Positions 50,601 to 63,417 of a stretch of 64,000 nt of DNA are shown one piece after another; the stretch's first letter is position 1; every line of letters begins with the position of its first letter. The notes under the pieces are model-generated. The model had not been told where the DNA came from. It ran no database searches and saw only the letters and a program-made list of their open reading frames with translations. Source of the DNA: Botrytis cinerea B05.10 (Eukaryota > Ascomycota > Leotiomycetes > Helotiales > Sclerotiniaceae); NCBI RefSeq assembly GCF_000143535.2, contig NC_037324.1, forward strand, positions 1,240,001 to 1,304,000. The letters are read 5' to 3'. The translations under genes were made by a program, and so were the position numbers.

Positions 50601-53181
50601 TATGCACTTGGATGGTGTGCAAGCACGGCAAACCAATATATTCAGAGAGTTAGAGACAGATTGAATCTACATGAGGCGCGAGGGGTCGCTCACGGGTGAA
50701 TCGTTTGTTGTTGGTTGGACGGAATTAGATTTGATTTTATTTCAGATGTGTTGTAGTACTGGACAAACGAGTTGCGCTTTGTTGAGGTTGAATTGTGTTC
50801 AAAGCTGCAACGAATCTTGAAGATGCTTTTACACAGTGCGCATAAAGGCGGCATTTGGACTGAGGGGTTTAATTCCATATTTGTAAGGAAAGTGGATATC
50901 AATTGATTATTTTGAACTTCGTGTGGAGCGGCTGGAGAGCTGCTGCTTTGGAAGAGAACGTGGTGTGTGCTGGTGTATTACTCGAGTACTGGAATTTTAG
51001 ATCCCGTCTGCTTTCTTGATGATAAATCTCTCCTTTATGGTTCAACTCATCTCACCCGATCTTCATTGGCCAAGATCGAAATGTCTACGAGCTTAGGGTT
51101 ACAACCAGAAATGAAGCAATTTTATATCCACGTCTTGTATTGACGGACACCCAATTCTCCTCCGCAGTCTCCGTCGCCCGACCTCTTCCCCAACACAAAC
51201 TTATCCGACATTAAACTTCATCCCCAGCCAACGATAATTTTCAATGGAGCCCCAGAAAAATGGATGCTGCCGCGATTTCTTAGGGTTGAGAAAGTCGTTT
51301 CCCAGCCACTTGAATATTCTATTAAGTATCTAGGTACAAAATTTGTTTCCCTTGTAACTCCATTTGAGTCTTGACGCTGCAATCCCAAAGCAGACTGGTA
51401 GTTTAAAGTGCGCTTCAGGATGAGCTGCGTGGAGGGGTTGTAAAAGCGTAAAAGTTTTAACATGCCATGATGATTCTCCTGCGGGATGGAGGAATCGAGG
51501 AATCGAGGAATGATAGCGCTAAAGATTGGTGCTGCGGAGGAGGTAGTAGGTAGTAGATAGTAGGTATCTGTCTATTTATACCAGATGGCTCCAAAGTTCC
51601 AACTGTTGGATCGGAATTCAGAGCACACAGCCCCTGACATTTTCTCTATCCAAGGCTCCAAGCAGGAAGTTCATGAGATCCACGGACGGAACTTTCTTGA
51701 AATGATATCAAGCTGACACAGACATTGACTTGGTACTGTACGGAGCACAAGAATTTCAAAAGGTCGGTTTGCATCGCCCATAGGTTTAGACGAAAGACTA
51801 CTCCCGCTGAAGCGCCAAATCATAAATAAGACGGGCACTACAAGGTGGGAAAGGCTCAAGGTATGAGGTATGAGGTACTGATTAAAAGGCTACTTACTGC
51901 ATGATAGTGCATGTACCACCACCACATGCAGTATGTTTATTTACTTCTTTCCTCTCCACCAGGCCAATGAAAGTTCGTCCAACTTATATCGTCAAGTCGC
52001 GATGCTGCAATAGGACGTACGAATATTGCCCTACCTCGTATCTTCCAAAGTGTACAACAGTCTCCTTCACTCAATCCCAAACGTCAGGAACAAAAAATGT
52101 ATTGAATATTAGGATCGTCCTATGAAGAGAATATCAACGTAAAATCAAGAACTAAACGTGCCAAGAAGCTTTAGAACATCATCATGCGACGATGACAAGA
52201 AGAATGCAAAATGTAGATCGACCCCTATTCACCAATCATGGTGTACAAGATCCTCACGATAACTTGCTGTGTTACTGTGTATGTGCTAAAAAGTGGTTTG
52301 TTTAAACGTTCGGCCGGTCTTTTTGCCCTGGTCTCTGAGCGATCAATTTGGCTTGAAACATAACTATTTTTCGCAATGACAGCGAACATGCTGGTGTCTG
52401 GATATTTGGATGAAATGTGACATGAGCAACGATTGAAACAGCAACTTCCCTCAATTTGTGGCAAAAGTCGAGAGTGTTGTGGTGCTCGCTAAGTAAGATG
52501 TATAGATAGATATATTTATAAAGATTCTAGATTCTTAAGCTAGTAGACAGGCAGATAGATAGATGGATGGATACCTTGGTAGACACTCTGCCCACTATTA
52601 TATACATATTATATATAGTAGGTTCGCGCGACAGTGAATTCCATCGACGATGTCCTTCTCCTCTCGGGCTGCCCAAGAGTCCCTTCTACCATTGGTACGT
52701 GAATGAAAAAACGGTAAAGAAGAGCATCAAGGTATACCTAGAAATCATCCACTCATAAGCTCATCCCTACGGTAGGACGCAGGGTTAAAATAAGTGAAAT
52801 GGGGATGTTGTAAAAGAAGCTAAAGAAAAAAATGGAATAACAAGCCTTGCTCTATTAATATGAACAGACTTATAATAACTGGCTGATAATACGTGCATGG
52901 GAAGAGTATCTGATAGACTGATAGACTGATACTGCTGTACAAGGTAATCTAAACATATCAATCCGCCTATCCCTAATCAGTCAGTTCCTCCAAGGCCTTC
53001 ATTAGCTCTTTCGCCTGTGGTTTTCTGTCATTCGAGAAATCGCCAATTCTCTTGTCTCCAGCCTCTCCAAGCCTATCCGCCAATTATTTTCACAATCTCC
53101 TCACAACATTTCCACCGAAAGCGATTTCCCACGCCAGTCTCCTATTCACCATTTGGAGATTCGTGTCGCAAGTCTGCTTAG
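47627..53181. other. 5.6 kb stretch without a supported gene
   Basis: Unlike the stretch before the G-alpha gene, this one has little simple repeat and looks compositionally ordinary. All open frames are under about 85 codons. The only pair with some character is on the minus strand at 50040-50346, two overlapping frames that could be one small spliced or frame-shifted gene. I see no transposon ends, tRNA boxes or relics of known genes. The last 150 bp are the probable bst1 leader. Confidence 0.5.
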
Positions 53182-56100
53182 ATGCTGAGGAGATCATCTG
53201 GGTCGGCCGCAGAGGAAGAAGGCGACGATTCAACAGCGAATGCGGACACAATTGAAGGACCGGGGTTCACAGGTCGCTCTAGAAGCGAAATATCGATATC
53301 GAATAGGGATTCCCAGAATTTCCAATCAACTTCACGACAAACCACTCCTCAACATACTCAATCCGAATTAGATCGTCGGAAAAGTTGCGACAAAAGACCT
53401 TTGGCTGCCAGGAGTCGATGCCCCAGCAATACAAATTGGAAACCAACCGAATCGCGCAATGGACAAATAGATAAGAGTCAACCTAACGAAACGGCTGTAA
53501 TTAGTGTTTCCTCGAAAGGGGCTATTGAGGTAGATAAGATGGCCGACTCGAGACAGACTTCACGACGGTCGAGGTTACGAAGTCCTTGGTCTTTTACACC
53601 ATTGACCTTCGCTACAACAGTCATAGCCTTACTTACTTTGGCGTCTATTATACATTCATTTACTACGCGGCAGTTGGATACCAAAGGATGTCGAATGTCA
53701 TATATGAGGCCTTCTTTTGCGAAGTTATCGGATTTCGATACCGAGCATACCCGTTTCGCAAGCAAATATTCGGTTTATCTATACAGAGAAGGAATGGTGG
53801 ATGAGGATACCAAGGTATGGGATTGCGTGAAAACTAGAGTGCTAAACTTACGAAATCTGTCTAGGTTAGAGGTGTTCCTGTTTTGTTCATACCTGGAAAT
53901 GCTGGAAGTTATAAGCAAGTTCGACCAATTGCGGCAGAGGCAGCAACATATTTCCACGATGTTTTACAGCACGATTCTGCAGCAATCAACGCCGGAGCAC
54001 GAAACCTGGACTTTTTTACTGTCGATTTCAACGAGGATATAACAGCCTTCCATGGGCAGACAATGTTGGACCAGGCAGAATATTTGAATGAAGCGATTGC
54101 GTATATATTATCTTTGTATCACGATCCTCGAAGATCGCAACGAGACCCAGAGCTTCCAGATCCAACTTCCGTTATCATATTAGGGCACTCGATGGGTGGG
54201 ATTGTAGCTCGTACAATGTTAATTATGCCGAACTACCAGTCAAATTCGATTAACACGATTATTACAATGTCAGCTCCACACGCCCGGCCGCCTGTTTCCT
54301 TTGATGCGGAGATTGTCAAAACTTACAAGCAGATCAACGACTACTGGCGTCAAGCCTACTCGCAGAAATGGGCAAACAACAATCCTCTATGGCATGTCAC
54401 TTTGTTATCTATAGCTGGAGGTGGACTCGATACTGTGGTTCCGTCGGATTATGCCAGTCTGGAATCTCTGGTGCCAGATACACATGGATTTACTGTTTTC
54501 ACTTCGTCTGTGCCAAACGTATGGACCGGTATGGATCATCAAGCTATTCTATGGTGCGATCAGTTTAGAAAAGTTGTCGTCAGATCTTTATACGAAGTTG
54601 TTGATGTAAATCGGCCCGCACAAACGAAACCTCGAGCAGATAGAATGAGAATCTTCAAGAAATGGTACTTGACAGGAATGGAAAGCCTCTCAGAAAAGAC
54701 TCTTTCCCACAAGGAACCCACGACTTTGCTTACTTTGGAAGACGATTCGCACGCAATAATCCCTCAAGGGGAAAGATTAACTTTACGAAAGTTTGGGGAG
54801 TCGAGAAAACCAAAAGCACATTTGCTCCCGATTCCTCCCCAGGGGACACCAGGTGGAAAGCGATTCACACTTCTCACCGACCAGAAGCTCGATAAACCTG
54901 GGGACAATGGAAAGTTGGAGGTTCTTTTCTGCAGTGTTTTCCCCCTGCATCCAGGCCAATCAGCGACACTATTTTCAATGAATATGGATCTGTCTGGGGA
55001 TAGCTCTGGATCTACGAGATTAGCTTGTAAAAATGCTGCAAGTGACGTTATTCTTCTACCAGCATCCACCAGAACATCAAAGAAGCCTTTCTATCTGGAC
55101 GAAGAGGAAGAAATAAAACCATTTTCTTATTTGCAATACGATTTGGAGGATATTATTGACCATCAATTTGTTGCTATTGTTGATAAAGCAGTTGAGTCAA
55201 CTTCTGGATGGGTGATTGCCGAGTTTAGTGATAATGTTCAGTCACATCGGATCAGATCTTTGAGTCTTCGACGCCTCCTGGCTTTCGGCATGAAAATGAG
55301 GCTCCCACCAAACAGACCAATGGTCGCGGAGGTAAAAATACCCGCCGTACACTCCAGTCTATTAGCCTATAACTTGGAAATGGGCAATCAGGTATGCGGG
55401 GAGGAATCGGAACTTTTCACCCCACTTTTACGTCAATATATTTCGGAGCCTTACGAATCCAAATATTTTGTGAATGTGAAGCAAGCAACCATCAATCTCC
55501 ATGGAGTTTCTCCATTTATGCCACCCGCACTTAAATACAAAGCCGTTCAAGATGGGTTGAGTCTTCAGTTCTGGACTGATCCGACGTGCAACTCGAGCAT
55601 TAAGATCTCTCTGAGTGTTGATATTCCAGGCAGTTTAGGGAAGCTGTACATGCGCTATCGAACAGTTTTTGCTGCATTCCCCTTACTGGTCGTTGCCCTC
55701 GTGTTGAGAAAGCAATTTCGAATGTATGATCAGACAGGAATTTTCATTTCTTTCGGCGAAAGTCTGGACTTGTGTTTACGACAGTCTTTACCTTTAGTGT
55801 TGTTAGCTCTTACATGCCTATCAGTTTCATTCTCCCAAGCAAGTACGGCAGCACCTCAAGGGGCCCCCACGGGGTTTTTAGGATGGGGAAGAAATGCATC
55901 GGAAACTGTCATTGATTATACTAAAAACGATTTACTTGTGGGCTCGCAGGATCCTTTCTTCTGGTTCATGGTTCCTCTAATTGGACTGGTCTGTATTGGT
56001 GTATGCGTAATGATCAATTATGCCACATTAGCCATTACTCACATTTTGAGCGTACTCTATGGCTGGATGAGTGTTAAGCCGGCGTGGTTGCGAAACGAAG

Positions 56101-56726
56101 ATAGAAAAAGGGCATCATCTCCAGCATTCGCACCATCTTCTCCCCGCCGACGAGTATTTACAACAGGCGTATTGTTGTTCTTGGTGTCTACAGTCATTCC
56201 ATACCAGTTCGCATATCTGGTGGCATGCCTGGTACAGATAGCCACTTGTACAAGGGCCCTACGATTTGCCCGAGAAGCACGTTCTAACACGAATTACAAC
56301 TTCTACAATTACGTTCACTCGATACTTGTCCTTATGCTGTGGATCTTACCAATTAATCTCCCAATACTCGTTGTATGGATTCATAATTTGGCTGTGCATT
56401 GGTTGACACCCTTCTCTTCTCACCACAATGTCCTCTCTATCATGCCCTTCATTCTTTTGGTGGAAACATTAACGAGTGGAAAGATGGTCCCTCGTGTTAC
56501 ATCGCGCGTCCGCCACGTTACCAGCATTCTGCTTTTCGGCATCGCGATATATGCTGCAGTATATGGAGTGACTTATGCCTACATGCTTCATTATCTAGTC
56601 AACTTGGTAGCTGCATGGCTCGTCGCTATTCATTCTTCAACCTCAAATTGGACACTTGCGGGTGTAACGACCATGTTCGATCCCGAAAGCAATGAGAATA
56701 CTCGCAAGCGAGGTAAAACACCTTGA
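53182..56726 (+). CDS. bst1: GPI inositol-deacylase Bst1 (PGAP1 family)
   Basis: Two exons, 53182-53814 and 53865-56726, give 1164 aa, the fungal family size. About 130 Ser/Arg-rich residues precede the first membrane helix (FTPLTFATTVIALLTLASII). The lumenal lipase domain begins VRGVPVLFIPGNAGSYKQVR, exactly at the exon junction, and has the nucleophile motif GHSMGG with Ser at about 320; a hydrophobic multi-helix C-terminal region follows from about residue 790. The enzyme removes the acyl chain from the inositol of GPI anchors in the ER, which is needed for export and quality control of GPI proteins. mcd4, an earlier enzyme of the same pathway, is the next gene on the same strand 1.5 kb away. 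Confidence 0.95.
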
Positions 56727-58271
56727 ACGACAGTACCGTTTTTCACGAGATTATCTACAGCGCCATTATATTCAACGATTCACGATTCAACGCCCATCAC
56801 TTTTATCAGACTCCTATTACTTTTATAATCGGTTGAGATCATGGGCTCCCGCAACCTATCAACCTATTTTTGTTTCTTTTACGCACTAGACTTTCCGGCG
56901 TTCCCAACAAAGTATAGAACTTTGAGCGTTATCGCACGTCTGTTTTCCCGAATTTCACACTCTTTCTAGACTTCAATTCTTTCGTTTATAGCGAATGATG
57001 TTCATACACAAAATTCATTCACAAATCACTATACTCATAAGCGATGTACATAGGGAAGTTGGCGTTCTGTTCTTTTCCGGCTGCAAACTGTAATTACGCA
57101 CGTACATACCTACATTTTTGCGATATGCTGGTTTATGTTATCCAAGGGGGAGAGGTGTAGGATGACAAGGTATATTAAGGGGGGACGAGACGGAGGATGG
57201 GGCGCGATACTGCAGTGGCCGGGCAGTGATAAAAAACTTGGCTACTTTGTAATGTTTTATATTGTATCTTCTTCTGATAGCGAGAAGAGAATTAGGAAGT
57301 AAGAGGAGGGGTAGTGACGGTCGGAAGTGTGATATTGAGTGGGGAAGGGGAGGAGAATGGGATGAAATGTATATTTGGTGATGGAAGTGAGGTTGCAAAG
57401 GGGAGATTGGAATGCCGAAGATTATTCAGGCCTTTGCTTTGGAGGTGAAAACGAGAAGGTGGGATGATGCGTTGACACCGTGCTGTGCTGTTGCTTATAT
57501 ACCCTTTGGTTTGGAAATGGAATCGAGAATGAGAAGTGGGGAAGACAGGATGAGAGTAAAGTGTGAATGCAGGTGCGAGGTGCGGAGGGAATAATTGAAT
57601 ATAGACTCCGAAAGGGAAACTTTTTACATATCTTGGGTGCATTTACTTGGTTGCATCTTTTTACAACTGCCTGAACGCTGGAACTTTCAGTATGGTGAGT
57701 GTATCGCTTTCGATGTGCTCCTAATTTTCCCCTTGCTATTCATTACCTCGAAGAGACAGCATTGTACAAACAATGAACTCGCTCCCGGTGAACCTTGGAA
57801 TATATCTACCCACTACTCACTGCTCACAAGTAGTGCGTTTCATGCAACTTGACACCTTTTTGTATGTTCTATGAAGTATTTTGTCAAAATGAGAGCTGGA
57901 TTGGAATATTTGCAACGTCGTTTGAACTGTTGAAGAAACCTAAAAATAGATAGTCTCGAACGTCCCTCATTAGTTATCGATGATGTCGTGTCCTATCGGA
58001 TAATTTTATTGAGCAATCGTAAAGTCCCTGAAATCTTTCCATTGACAATTTTTAAGGGGAAGCGGTTCTCAACCAATTTTTATTTCACAGTACACATCTT
58101 TCGTCCATTTTGAGGGCGGGTCATTCCTTTATTTTTCTGCAGATGGTTTTGGCTTAAATCCCTCAAGGTGTTTTGACAATCTGTTCCTTATAAAGTCGGA
58201 GCCGTTTGTTCGATTGAACGCGAACGCGTATAGTACCATTTATTTACAGGCCAGACGAACATATCAGCAAT
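56727..58271. other. intergenic bst1 - mcd4, no gene seen
   Basis: 1.5 kb. The open frames at 57138-57642 (minus) are Pro/Ser/Phe-rich from a G/A-rich plus strand and show no family features. The final part is the mcd4 promoter and leader. Confidence 0.5.
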
Positions 58272-61200
58272 ATGGCGAGAGTTAATCGTTTTGGCTTTTT
58301 GGCCATTGCGATGGCTTTCCATCTGGTGTATATTTATTCAATCTTTGACATCTATTTTGTGAGTCCCATCGTATCTGGGATGCGCGAATTCGGGGTAGAG
58401 AGGCCAGACGGAGTGGAAGCTCCCGCAAAGCGTTTGGTGCTTTTCGTAGGTATGTTATTCTGTTTTCTTCTTTGGTAATGGTTTATGGATGCAATTGACT
58501 GATAATTTCAATCTGCAGGTGATGGCCTACGAGCAGATAAAGCTTTCCAATCATTTCCAGAACCATACCCAAAATTAGAAGAAGATCTTGTTCCGCGGCC
58601 TCTTGCGCCATTCCTTCGCTCGCGGGTTCTTGGACACGGTACCTTTGGTGTCTCTCATACTCGAGTTCCTACGGAATCCCGCCCAGGACATGTTGCGCTC
58701 ATTGCGGGCATGTACGAAGATGTATCGGCAGTTGCTACTGGATGGAAACTTAACCCGGTGAACTTCGACAGCGTTTTCAATAGAAGTAGACATACTTGGT
58801 CATGGGGAAGTCCAGATATCCTGCCAATGTTTCAATTGGGCGCTGTGCCAGGTCGTGTCGATGCATATACATATTCTGCTGAGGAGGAGGACTTTTCAAA
58901 AGCAGCTATACACTTGGATATCTGGGTATTCGATAGAGTCAAGGCTCTTTTTGCAGAAGCTGCTACGAATGCTACTTTAAATGCCGCATTAAGAAAAGAC
59001 AAAAATGTGTTCTTTCTGCATCTCCTTGGCTTGGATACTACAGGCCATGGTTTCCGCCCATACTCGAAAGAATATCTATATAACATCAAAGTTGTGGATG
59101 AAGGCATCAAGGAAGTAACAAAGGTTATTGAAGATTTCTATAGAGATGATAAGACCGCATTTGTCTTTACGGCCGATCATGGAATGAGTGATTATGGAAG
59201 TCATGGTGACGGGCACCCAGACAACACACGCACTCCCCTGATTGCATGGGGATCTGGAGTCGCGAAGCCTATTGTGCAAGCCCATGGAATCGCACCAGGG
59301 CATGACGAGCTATCCTCAGATTGGGGTATGGACCACATTCATCGGCATGATGTTTCACAAGCAGATGTTGCAGCTCTCATGGCATATTTGGCTGGTGTTA
59401 ACTTCCCAGTGAATTCTGTTGGAGAATTACCCCTATCGTATATAGCAGCGGGTATTCCCGAGAAATCTGAAGCTTTCCTAGCTAATGCTAGAGGTATTCT
59501 TGACATGTACCGAATCAAAGAGGAACACAAGAAAGCCACAGAGTTGAAATATCGACCGTTTGAGGGTCTCGGAGAAGAGAATCATACAGCCGAGCATCGA
59601 TTGGCTGACATCAGAAATTTGATTGATCGAGGTCAACATGAGGAAGCAATTCGTGAGACTGCAGAACTTGTGAGACTTGGTCTAGCTGGTCTTCGATATC
59701 TTCAAACATATGATTGGCTCTTTTTGAGAGCCCTCATTACCATGGGTTATTTGGGGTGGATCACATTTGCCCTCACCACTGTCATTGATCTTCATGTTCT
59801 TCATGGTAAAACTGAGACTTCTAGAACTTTAGCGGGCAGTCTTTTCTTCTCTTCAATTCTTGTTGCACTTTTCGCTTCCTTTATTGTTTCTGAGTCGCCT
59901 GCAACATATTATGCTTATGCTATTTTCCCGGTGGCATTCTGGGAAGAAGTGTATGCCCGCCGAAATGCTCTTTCTGAGGGTGGAAAAGCACTATTTGGTC
60001 ATGTCAAGTCACCACTTGCTTATATTGGAACATTCATCAAAGCTATAATTTTCTTGGGCGTCATAGAATCACTCGTAAGTCAACATATGCATTCTACAAT
60101 TGACCATTCAATAACATCTGCAGGCATGGGGCTACACTCACAGAGAGATTTTCTCTGCCTTGTTCGTCGGGGCAACCTTCTGGCCAGCATTCTACGGCTT
60201 AGGATTCTTAAAAGAAAACAAAGCATTGGCATTAACATGGACTGTGTCCTGTCTGGGAATGAGCACTTTCACATTACTTCCCGCAATGAAAATCGAAGAT
60301 ATAGATCTTATGTAGGTTATCACTTTCTAGAGCAATCATGTTACTGGCTAATATTGTGTATAGCTTGTATGGTGGCGCTTTGATGGTAGTTGTGGGTGTA
60401 TTGTATCTTGCTTTTGAAAAGAAGCTACTCGCAAAATCCAAGATGACAGGAGATTCCATCGCGCCAGCCGACAATCTTCTATCCCGCACACTTATTGGAG
60501 CGCAGGTGAGAAACTCCATCTACCAACAAAAATTATAAATTCTGACATCTCAAACAGATCGGGTTGATTGTCCTATCGATGCTTGTTACGAGATCTACTG
60601 CAATGTCCTTACAGGCAAGAACGGGGCTTCCTCGAGGTAATCAAATAGTTGGTTGGTGCTTGATTGGTAAGTTGACGAACACCTGAATGATATGATGAAA
60701 GCTGACATAAATAAAGTGGCGTCTCTGATAATGCCCTTTTTGCATCGTCTACAGTCCAACAACCATTATCTACACCGATTGATGATTGTATTCCTCACAT
60801 TTGCACCACTCTTTGTAATTCTTACCATCTCTTACGAAGGATTGTTTTACTTGGCATTTTCGGCCACTCTCATCACCTGGGTTCTATTGGAACACGGCAT
60901 CCACAAATACACTTCAAGCAAAACAATCAAAGTCAAAGCAAATGGTACCCCAGTTCCAGAAGTCCCTGCTTCATTATCCTCTTCTCCATTCCGCTCTCTC
61001 ACATTGACCGACGCACGGATATCTCTATTTTTCTTCATACTTTTACAGTCGGCATTTTTCAGCACAGGAAATATGGCATCTGTCTCATCTTTCAGTCTGG
61101 AAAGTGTGAATCGTCTAATTCCAGTCTTTGATCCTTTCTCCCAAGGAGCTTTGTTGATTGTGAAGCTTATGATTCCATTTGCGTTAATCTCTGCGAACTT

Positions 61201-61576
61201 GGGTATCCTGAACAAGAGATTAGGCGTCGCGCCCTCAGCGTTGTTTATGGTGGTAATTGCTATTAGCGACTTCTTGACCTTGCATTTCTTCTGGGTAGTC
61301 AAGGATGAAGGGTCGTGGTTAGAGATTGGCTCGACGATTAGTCATTTTATCATTGCAAGCTTGCTTTGTCTTTTCGTGGCGAGTCTGGAGGGGGTTAGTG
61401 AGCTTTTTATCGCAGGAGTGGAGGTGGAGGATCATTCTGGTCAGATTGAGAAGGAGCGGGAGCTTGGTGGAATGGTTAGGGGTGTGGAAGGAGAGAAGGA
61501 GGGGAATCAAAATGGGACGAGTAAGACTGGCGTGAATGGGAATGGGAAAGGAAATGGGAAAGACAAAAGTACATGA
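58272..61576 (+). CDS. mcd4: GPI ethanolamine phosphate transferase 1 (Mcd4/PIG-N)
   Basis: Six exons, 58272-58449, 58519-60074, 60124-60311, 60364-60505, 60558-60666 and 60717-61576, give 1010 aa. An N-terminal membrane anchor (FGFLAIAMAFHLVYIYSIFD) leads into a lumenal alkaline-phosphatase-fold domain: GDGLRADKAF (metal ligand D61), the nucleophile motif RVPTESRPGH (T111), and TADHGMSDYGSHGDG (D279/H280). Many membrane helices follow from about residue 480. The enzyme adds phosphoethanolamine to the first mannose of the GPI precursor in the ER. The last intron ends in AAG rather than the usual C/TAG but restores the frame. The C-terminal 30 residues are Gly/Asn/Lys-rich and low-complexity. 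Confidence 0.96.
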
Positions 61577-63078
61577 AAGCGGACAAAGATATGGATGAAG
61601 ACGGGAAATGCATGCATATATATATTGTAATGATTATAAGAGAATCATGATGATGTATTTGGATGAGAATCATGAGGGCATATAGATGAAAGTGACGCGG
61701 ATGAAGAACGGTGAATAAACACCCAATATCACATGAAGTTACTCGCGGAAGTACCGAGGCTCTTCTCTAGCTGGTCATCCTGGCATTCACCGGAGACTAA
61801 TAAGCTCAACCCTACACATATTGTATTGTATTGGTGAATACTAAGTTTGAACAAGAGCACGGGTACTATCTGGGGTGCATATGCCACATGCAGAATTGCG
61901 GGGTGATGGGGTGAGTGGACGGGTCGAGGGGATGGTCGAAGAATGTGTTCCGGGAAGTATTCGTGAATGCTAGGTGGGTGGCTAGTAGTGGGTAGCTAGG
62001 GGTAGGTAGGTGATGGATGTATCGGGCGGGTTTGGGGTTTAGTCCGTGGTGGGCTGGATGGTGTGGGGAGTATGGCGTGTGGAGTGTGAAGTACGGAGTG
62101 TGAAGCGGGAAGTATGAAGTATGAGGAGATGTGACTACACTAGTTGAATAGGGGAGGCGAGAATAATTAGTTGGAAGGGCAATGATTTGTGGGGTTTGTG
62201 GGAATTGAATTGCATAAAGTATCGCATTATGATACAGATTGATACTGAGTATAGAATAGTATAGAGTAGCACCTAGTAATTCATAGAAGGAAAAAGATAG
62301 AAGGAAAAAGATTGCCAATGGAAATTGCTACCTATTTAAAATAAGTAGTTGTGGTTGATATAATAAAGTTTCTAGACGAGAATGGGGAGACATCGTTCCG
62401 CGGCTAATAGTCGTAGTAAGTAATTCACCATGTCATCATCATGTATCGAATATTCCATAGGGCTTTGAGGTCGAGCGTTTCCACTCTATTTGCTATCTCC
62501 TATCAACTATCAATGATGATGTGCGTAGAATGAGTGGAGCAAGGGAAGTGTCGCGTGTTTTCTTTTTTTCACACTGTCGTCGGAGGAAGCTTGTTGATCG
62601 GCCAATCAGTATCAGACTACCAGTGTTGGATCCAACCAGCCTTGAGGAGAGAGCGTGTGGTGGTGGCTGGTTATGCTTTGAATGTAGGTACTTTGTATGT
62701 CTGCCATGTGCCATGTGCAATGTAAGATCTGACAATCGATAATGATATATCAGAACACTATATCGTGCTGATGTCAACAAAGACCAAAGACCGCACGAGA
62801 AAGAATTGCATCTAATTGATATTGATTTAAGAATTCATTGTTGGCACGTCCAATCCCATGGCACGAATACCATCGAAGGGATTTCGCAGCGCAAACGGAA
62901 GACGGAAAACGGACAGGACAACTGCCCTTAGCATAGATCCATCCATACCTTTTGCTCTCGCAGATCACCGTTCGTACCTTAAAGTCGATTCCACTGGGCA
63001 ACTCAACCCCACATGACCATCCATGACCTTCTTCTTGTAGGCAGTTTTACGCTTTGCAGTGCCACCAGTGCACCCTCA

Positions 63079-63133
63079 CTCGACCCTCTCTCGACCCTCT
63101 CTCGACCCTCTCTTGGCCCTCTCTTGATCCTCT
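63079..63133 (+). repeat. 11-nt tandem repeat, five units
   Basis: Units read CTCGACCCTCT three times, then two diverged copies (CTTGGCCCTCT, CTTGATCCTCT). Confidence 0.9.
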
Positions 63134-63198
63134 CTCTGCTCAAGTCCCGAAAAAAGCGTAAAAATAGCCCCCGTACCGAGAAGCCCAGATTTATCAGT

Positions 63199-63273
63199 TC
63201 AATCCAATTCAATTCAACTCAATTCAACTCAACTCAACTCAACTCAACTCAACTCAATTCAATTCAATTCAAT
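63199..63273 (+). repeat. pentanucleotide repeat TTCAA/CTCAA
   Basis: About fifteen 5-nt units alternating between TTCAA and CTCAA, ending about 145 bp before the Zn2Cys6 ATG, so probably in its promoter or leader. Confidence 0.9.
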
Positions 63274-63417
63274 TTCACAAACATCCAACTTTCCCCCGAC
63301 ACTACACGCATCCTTCCCCCCAGTCATCCGCATCAGTCCAACGACAATACCGTTAGGGAAATTAACATCCAATTATTCTTTCGCATGATCAAGGAGCAGT
63401 AGAAAATACCGGCTGCT

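Larger units (their letters stand above)
61577..63417. other. intergenic mcd4 - Zn2Cys6 gene
   Basis: 1.8 kb. Repeats of GTGTGGAGTGTGAAGT type occur at about 62065-62115, and two tandem repeat blocks lie in the last 350 bp (annotated separately). A 129-codon frame at 63013-63402 runs through the repeats and is not supported. Confidence 0.5.

Noticed and set aside
47627..53181. Gene-free gap considered as a decayed transposon
   Set aside because: No terminal repeats, no reverse transcriptase or transposase fragments, and no strong A/T skew of the kind produced by repeat-induced mutation.
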